In this document: positions 4,950-7,052 of the stretch, in pieces
Layout of the letters: every line of letters begins with the position of its first letter
Position numbering within the stretch: position 1 is the first letter of the stretch
Assembly: GCA_022564535.1 (NCBI GenBank)
Contig: JADFLD010000104.1
Location: forward strand, 1 to 7,052
Reading direction: 5' to 3'
DNA: 7,052 nucleotides
Origin: Gemmatimonadota bacterium
GTDB lineage: Bacteria > Gemmatimonadota > Gemmatimonadetes > Longimicrobiales > UBA6960
Made by a program: the position numbers and the translations under genes
The notes under the pieces: model-generated
Seen by the model: only the letters and a program-made list of their open reading frames with translations
Databases searched by the model: none
What the model was told of the DNA's origin: nothing

Positions 4950-6419
4950 GTGCAGGAGGCCGTTCATTTCCTGACGGTTCGTGAGCTGGCGGACCGCTTG
5001 GCATCGGGATCGATCACCTCCGTTGAGCTGACCCAGATGTATCTCGATCGGGCGGAAGAGCTCGACCCGCCCCCCTTCGACCTTCCGAGCGAGCCGCGCA
5101 CCGACCACGGCGGCATGCTTTCCACGATGGTCACCATCGTACGGGAGCAGGCGCTCGAGTCGGCCGCGCTCGCCGATTCGGAGCTTCGCGCAGGGCGGCG
5201 GCGCAGCATTCTTCATGGCATCCCGTACGGCGTGAAGGATCTTCTGGACACGACCGGCATCCGCACGACTTGGGGATCGGGCATCTTTCGAGATCGCGTC
5301 CCGGACCGAAACGCGGCGGTCATCGACAAGCTGGAGAGCGCGGGCGCCATACTCATGGCGAAGATGTCGCTCGGCGAGTTCGCGGGTGGGAATACGAGCT
5401 CTGCGCTCAACCCGTGGAAGCTGGACCGGACCAGCTTCGGCTCCTCTAGCGGGACGGTGGCGGCCACGGTGGCCGGACTCATCGGCTTCGGGATCGGAAC
5501 GGAAACCGGCGGATCCATCGTCTTTCCGGCATCCGCCGTCGGCGCCTCTGGCCTGCGGCCGACGTTCAGCCGCGTGAGTCGCCATGGCTGCATGGCGCTG
5601 TCGTGGAGTCTGGACAAGATCGGGCCGGTAGGGCGCTCGGCCGAGGACTGTGGGCATATTCTCCAGCAGATCGTCGGATTCGACGCGCGTGACAATTCTT
5701 CGACCGATCGTCCGTTCAACTTCCGGGCGGACCCCGGCAGCATGCGCGGGAAACGACTGGGTGTGCATCGCCGGGAGTTCCTGCTCACCCAGTCCGACCA
5801 CAACCGTCAGGTCTTCCAGGAGGCGCTCGACGTCTGGGAGCGCATGGGCGTAATCGTCGAGGACATCGAGCTACCGCTGTACCCGACCGGTGCGCTCTTC
5901 ACGACGATCGTCACCGTCGAGAGCGGGACGGTCTTCGAGCCGATGTTCGCGGACGGGAGCGCGGCCGGCATGTTCTCCTTCAATGCGGACCGCGCCGCCG
6001 GATGGATGGCGGGCCGGATGATGCCCGCGTCGGATTACCTCACGGCTCAGCGCATCCGCAGTCAGCTCGCCCGCGAGGCCGACGAGATCGTGTCGCGGTA
6101 CGACGCGGTCATCGCTCCCACGTGGCCCAACGGCGCGGCGCTCCGTGAGGTCAGCGGCGGTTGGCCCATCCCCGCCCGAAACGAGTGGGAGCCGCCTGAA
6201 GATTTCGATGCGGCCACCCCGCGGCTGAACTACATCGCGAACCTCGTCGGCCACCCGGGCCTGAACGTTCCATGCGGCTTCGACCCCGACGGGCTTCCGC
6301 TCTGCCTGCAGATCGTCGCGTCGCCCTTCGACGATCAGGCGGCGTTGGACTTCGGGATGTCGTACCAGCGTGAGACCGACTGGCACACGCGAAGGCCACC
6401 GTATCCGTGGCGCGCCTGA
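4950..6419 (+). CDS. Amidase-signature family hydrolase
   Basis: The 489-residue enzyme shows the family catalytic triad: Lys96 in GIPYGVKDLLDTTG, the cis-Ser165 in FGSSSG (164-168), and the nucleophile Ser189 in GTETGGSIVFPAS. The spacing between the two serines is 24 residues, the same as in fatty-acid amide hydrolase. The following GLRPTFSRVSRHGCMALSW block and GPVGRSAEDCG are typical of a branch of bacterial GatA-like amidases, not of the tRNA-dependent GatA itself. Two canonical residues differ: Val191 replaces the usual Arg after GGSI, and SSSGTV replaces GGSSGGS. It hydrolyses an amide bond; the substrate cannot be told. It has no signal peptide of its own, although the preceding gene does. 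The C-terminal HPGLNVPCGFDPDGLPLCLQ (435-454) is the conserved closing segment. No gatB is nearby, so a transamidosome role is unlikely. Confidence 0.93.
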   Translation: MQEAVHFLTVRELADRLASGSITSVELTQMYLDRAEELDPPPFDLPSEPRTDHGGMLSTMVTIVREQALESAALADSELRAGRRRSILHGIPYGVKDLLDTTGIRTTWGSGIFRDRVPDRNAAVIDKLESAGAILMAKMSLGEFAGGNTSSALNPWKLDRTSFGSSSGTVAATVAGLIGFGIGTETGGSIVFPASAVGASGLRPTFSRVSRHGCMALSWSLDKIGPVGRSAEDCGHILQQIVGFDARDNSSTDRPFNFRADPGSMRGKRLGVHRREFLLTQSDHNRQVFQEALDVWERMGVIVEDIELPLYPTGALFTTIVTVESGTVFEPMFADGSAAGMFSFNADRAAGWMAGRMMPASDYLTAQRIRSQLAREADEIVSRYDAVIAPTWPNGAALREVSGGWPIPARNEWEPPEDFDAATPRLNYIANLVGHPGLNVPCGFDPDGLPLCLQIVASPFDDQAALDFGMSYQRETDWHTRRPPYPWRA

Positions 6420-6476
6420 CGAGGCGCTCGAGCTACACGGGGCTCATACTCGCCGGACTCCCACGGGGGTCGTCGG

Positions 6477-6494
6477 CCGAGCGGCTCAGCTCGG
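6477..6494. terminator. Weak hairpin between convergent genes
   Basis: CCGAGC (6477-6482) and GCTCGG (6489-6494) form a perfect 6-bp stem with a 6-base loop that includes the TGA of the minus-strand gene (6488-6486). No T-run follows on either strand, so it may only slow polymerase or assist Rho. It is the only clear stem I found in the 66 bases between the amidase and the amidohydrolase. Confidence 0.25.
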
Positions 6495-7052
6495 ACGCGG
6501 CAGACGCGGCACGGCAATGGGGCCGGCCTCCAATATCTGGCCCCAGACCCTCCTCCCGACCGCATCGGCCTCCCTGATGATGCTCTCCTCGTCCATCGTG
6601 AGCACCGTGCCGTCGCGCATGACGAACTGGCCTCCGATCATGACCGACTCGATGTCGCCCGGATGGCCGCTGTGTACCACCGCGGACAGGATGCGGCCCG
6701 CCGGCACGAGGTGCGCACGCTGGGTGTCCAGCACCAGAAGGTCTGCCTTCTTCCCGACCTCGAGCGTGCCGAGGGACTCCTCCTGCTGCACCGCCCGCGC
6801 GCCGCCTTGCGTCGCGTCCGCGAGTATGTCTTCCGGCTGGGGCTGGAGGCCGGGGATCTGGTCCCCGTCGCGGTTCCGCCGGATCCGTTCCGTGAGCAGA
6901 GCGATCCGCATCACCTCGAAGACGTCGTTCGTGTTGTTGTCGGTGCCCAGGGCAATGGTGCAGCCTGCCGCTCTCAGAGCGGGAATCGGCGGGCTGACCC
7001 CCCGGTTCGCCGCCATGGCGGCCTGGTTCGAAATAGTCGCGCTGGCCCTGCC
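6486..7052 (-). CDS. Amidohydrolase-superfamily protein, C-terminal part (cut by window edge)
   Basis: The last 188 residues of a metal-dependent hydrolase are present; the start lies beyond the right edge and the frame is open there. ALGTDNNTNDVFEVMR holds the Asp that normally binds the metal or activates water in this superfamily. It is followed by DATQGGARAV, then LGTLEVGKKADLLVLDTQRAHLVP and the closing VVHSGHPGDIESVMIGGQFVMRDG, the usual strand-rich end of SsnA/MtaD/TrzN-like deaminases and chlorohydrolases. The HxH motif and other histidine ligands would be upstream, outside the window. An in-frame ATG at 7016 is internal, because family sequence (SATISNQAAM) continues before it. It probably deaminates or hydrolyses a cyclic or amide nitrogen compound. 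It converges on the amidase, so common regulation is not shown. Family assignment is firm, reaction unknown. Confidence 0.9.
   Translation of the reverse strand, partial: GRASATISNQAAMAANRGVSPPIPALRAAGCTIALGTDNNTNDVFEVMRIALLTERIRRNRDGDQIPGLQPQPEDILADATQGGARAVQQEESLGTLEVGKKADLLVLDTQRAHLVPAGRILSAVVHSGHPGDIESVMIGGQFVMRDGTVLTMDEESIIREADAVGRRVWGQILEAGPIAVPRLPRPS

Noticed and set aside
4926..5801. Minus-strand open frame opposite the amidase
   Set aside because: No family motif, while the opposite strand encodes an intact catalytic triad.
4950..6419. Glutamyl-tRNA amidotransferase subunit GatA
   Set aside because: No gatB nearby, and the active-site surroundings (SSSGTV, GGSIVFP) differ from GatA; a general amidase is the safer call.

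Overview
This window comes from a G+C-rich bacterial chromosome. Codon use is strongly GC-biased and long antisense open frames are common. The gene content (Tat-leader small protein, GatA-like amidase, DUF819 permease, GTG and probable TTG starts) would suit an uncultured Gemmatimonadota-like or similar environmental lineage. That placement is inference; nothing here fixes the taxon.

Layout. Positions ~20-345 hold a short, internally deleted IS200/IS605-family element (a MITE), lying on the minus strand. It keeps both structured ends, plus the first 15 and last 21 codons of the Y1 transposase gene, and lacks the catalytic middle. Positions 302-4503 (or 4590) hold a tight minus-strand operon, read right to left: a D-2-hydroxyacid dehydrogenase, a DUF819-type membrane protein, a short-chain dehydrogenase, a shortened aminotransferase-like protein without the Schiff-base lysine, and a chimeric last gene. 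Every junction overlaps by 1 or 4 bases (GTGA, TGATG, ATGA, GTGA). The last gene joins the N-terminus of a second aminotransferase to a membrane-anchored repeat protein and ends inside the MITE, so the 3' end of the operon has been damaged by rearrangement and insertion.

Positions ~4504-4657 are a divergent control region with nested inverted repeats. On the plus strand lie a small Tat-signal protein whose mature part resembles AtzG/GatC-like amidase partner subunits, and one base later an amidase-signature enzyme with an intact Lys-Ser-Ser triad. A convergent minus-strand amidohydrolase enters from the right edge; only its C-terminal 188 residues are present.

How they may work together. An amidase, an amidohydrolase, two oxidoreductases, a permease and an aminotransferase remnant suggest uptake and breakdown of an amide- or amino-acid-like compound. 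The substrate cannot be read from the sequence. The most interesting points are the possible Tat export of the amidase through its small partner, the non-catalytic aminotransferase beside a destroyed one, and the MITE that retains IS200-like RNA control structures.
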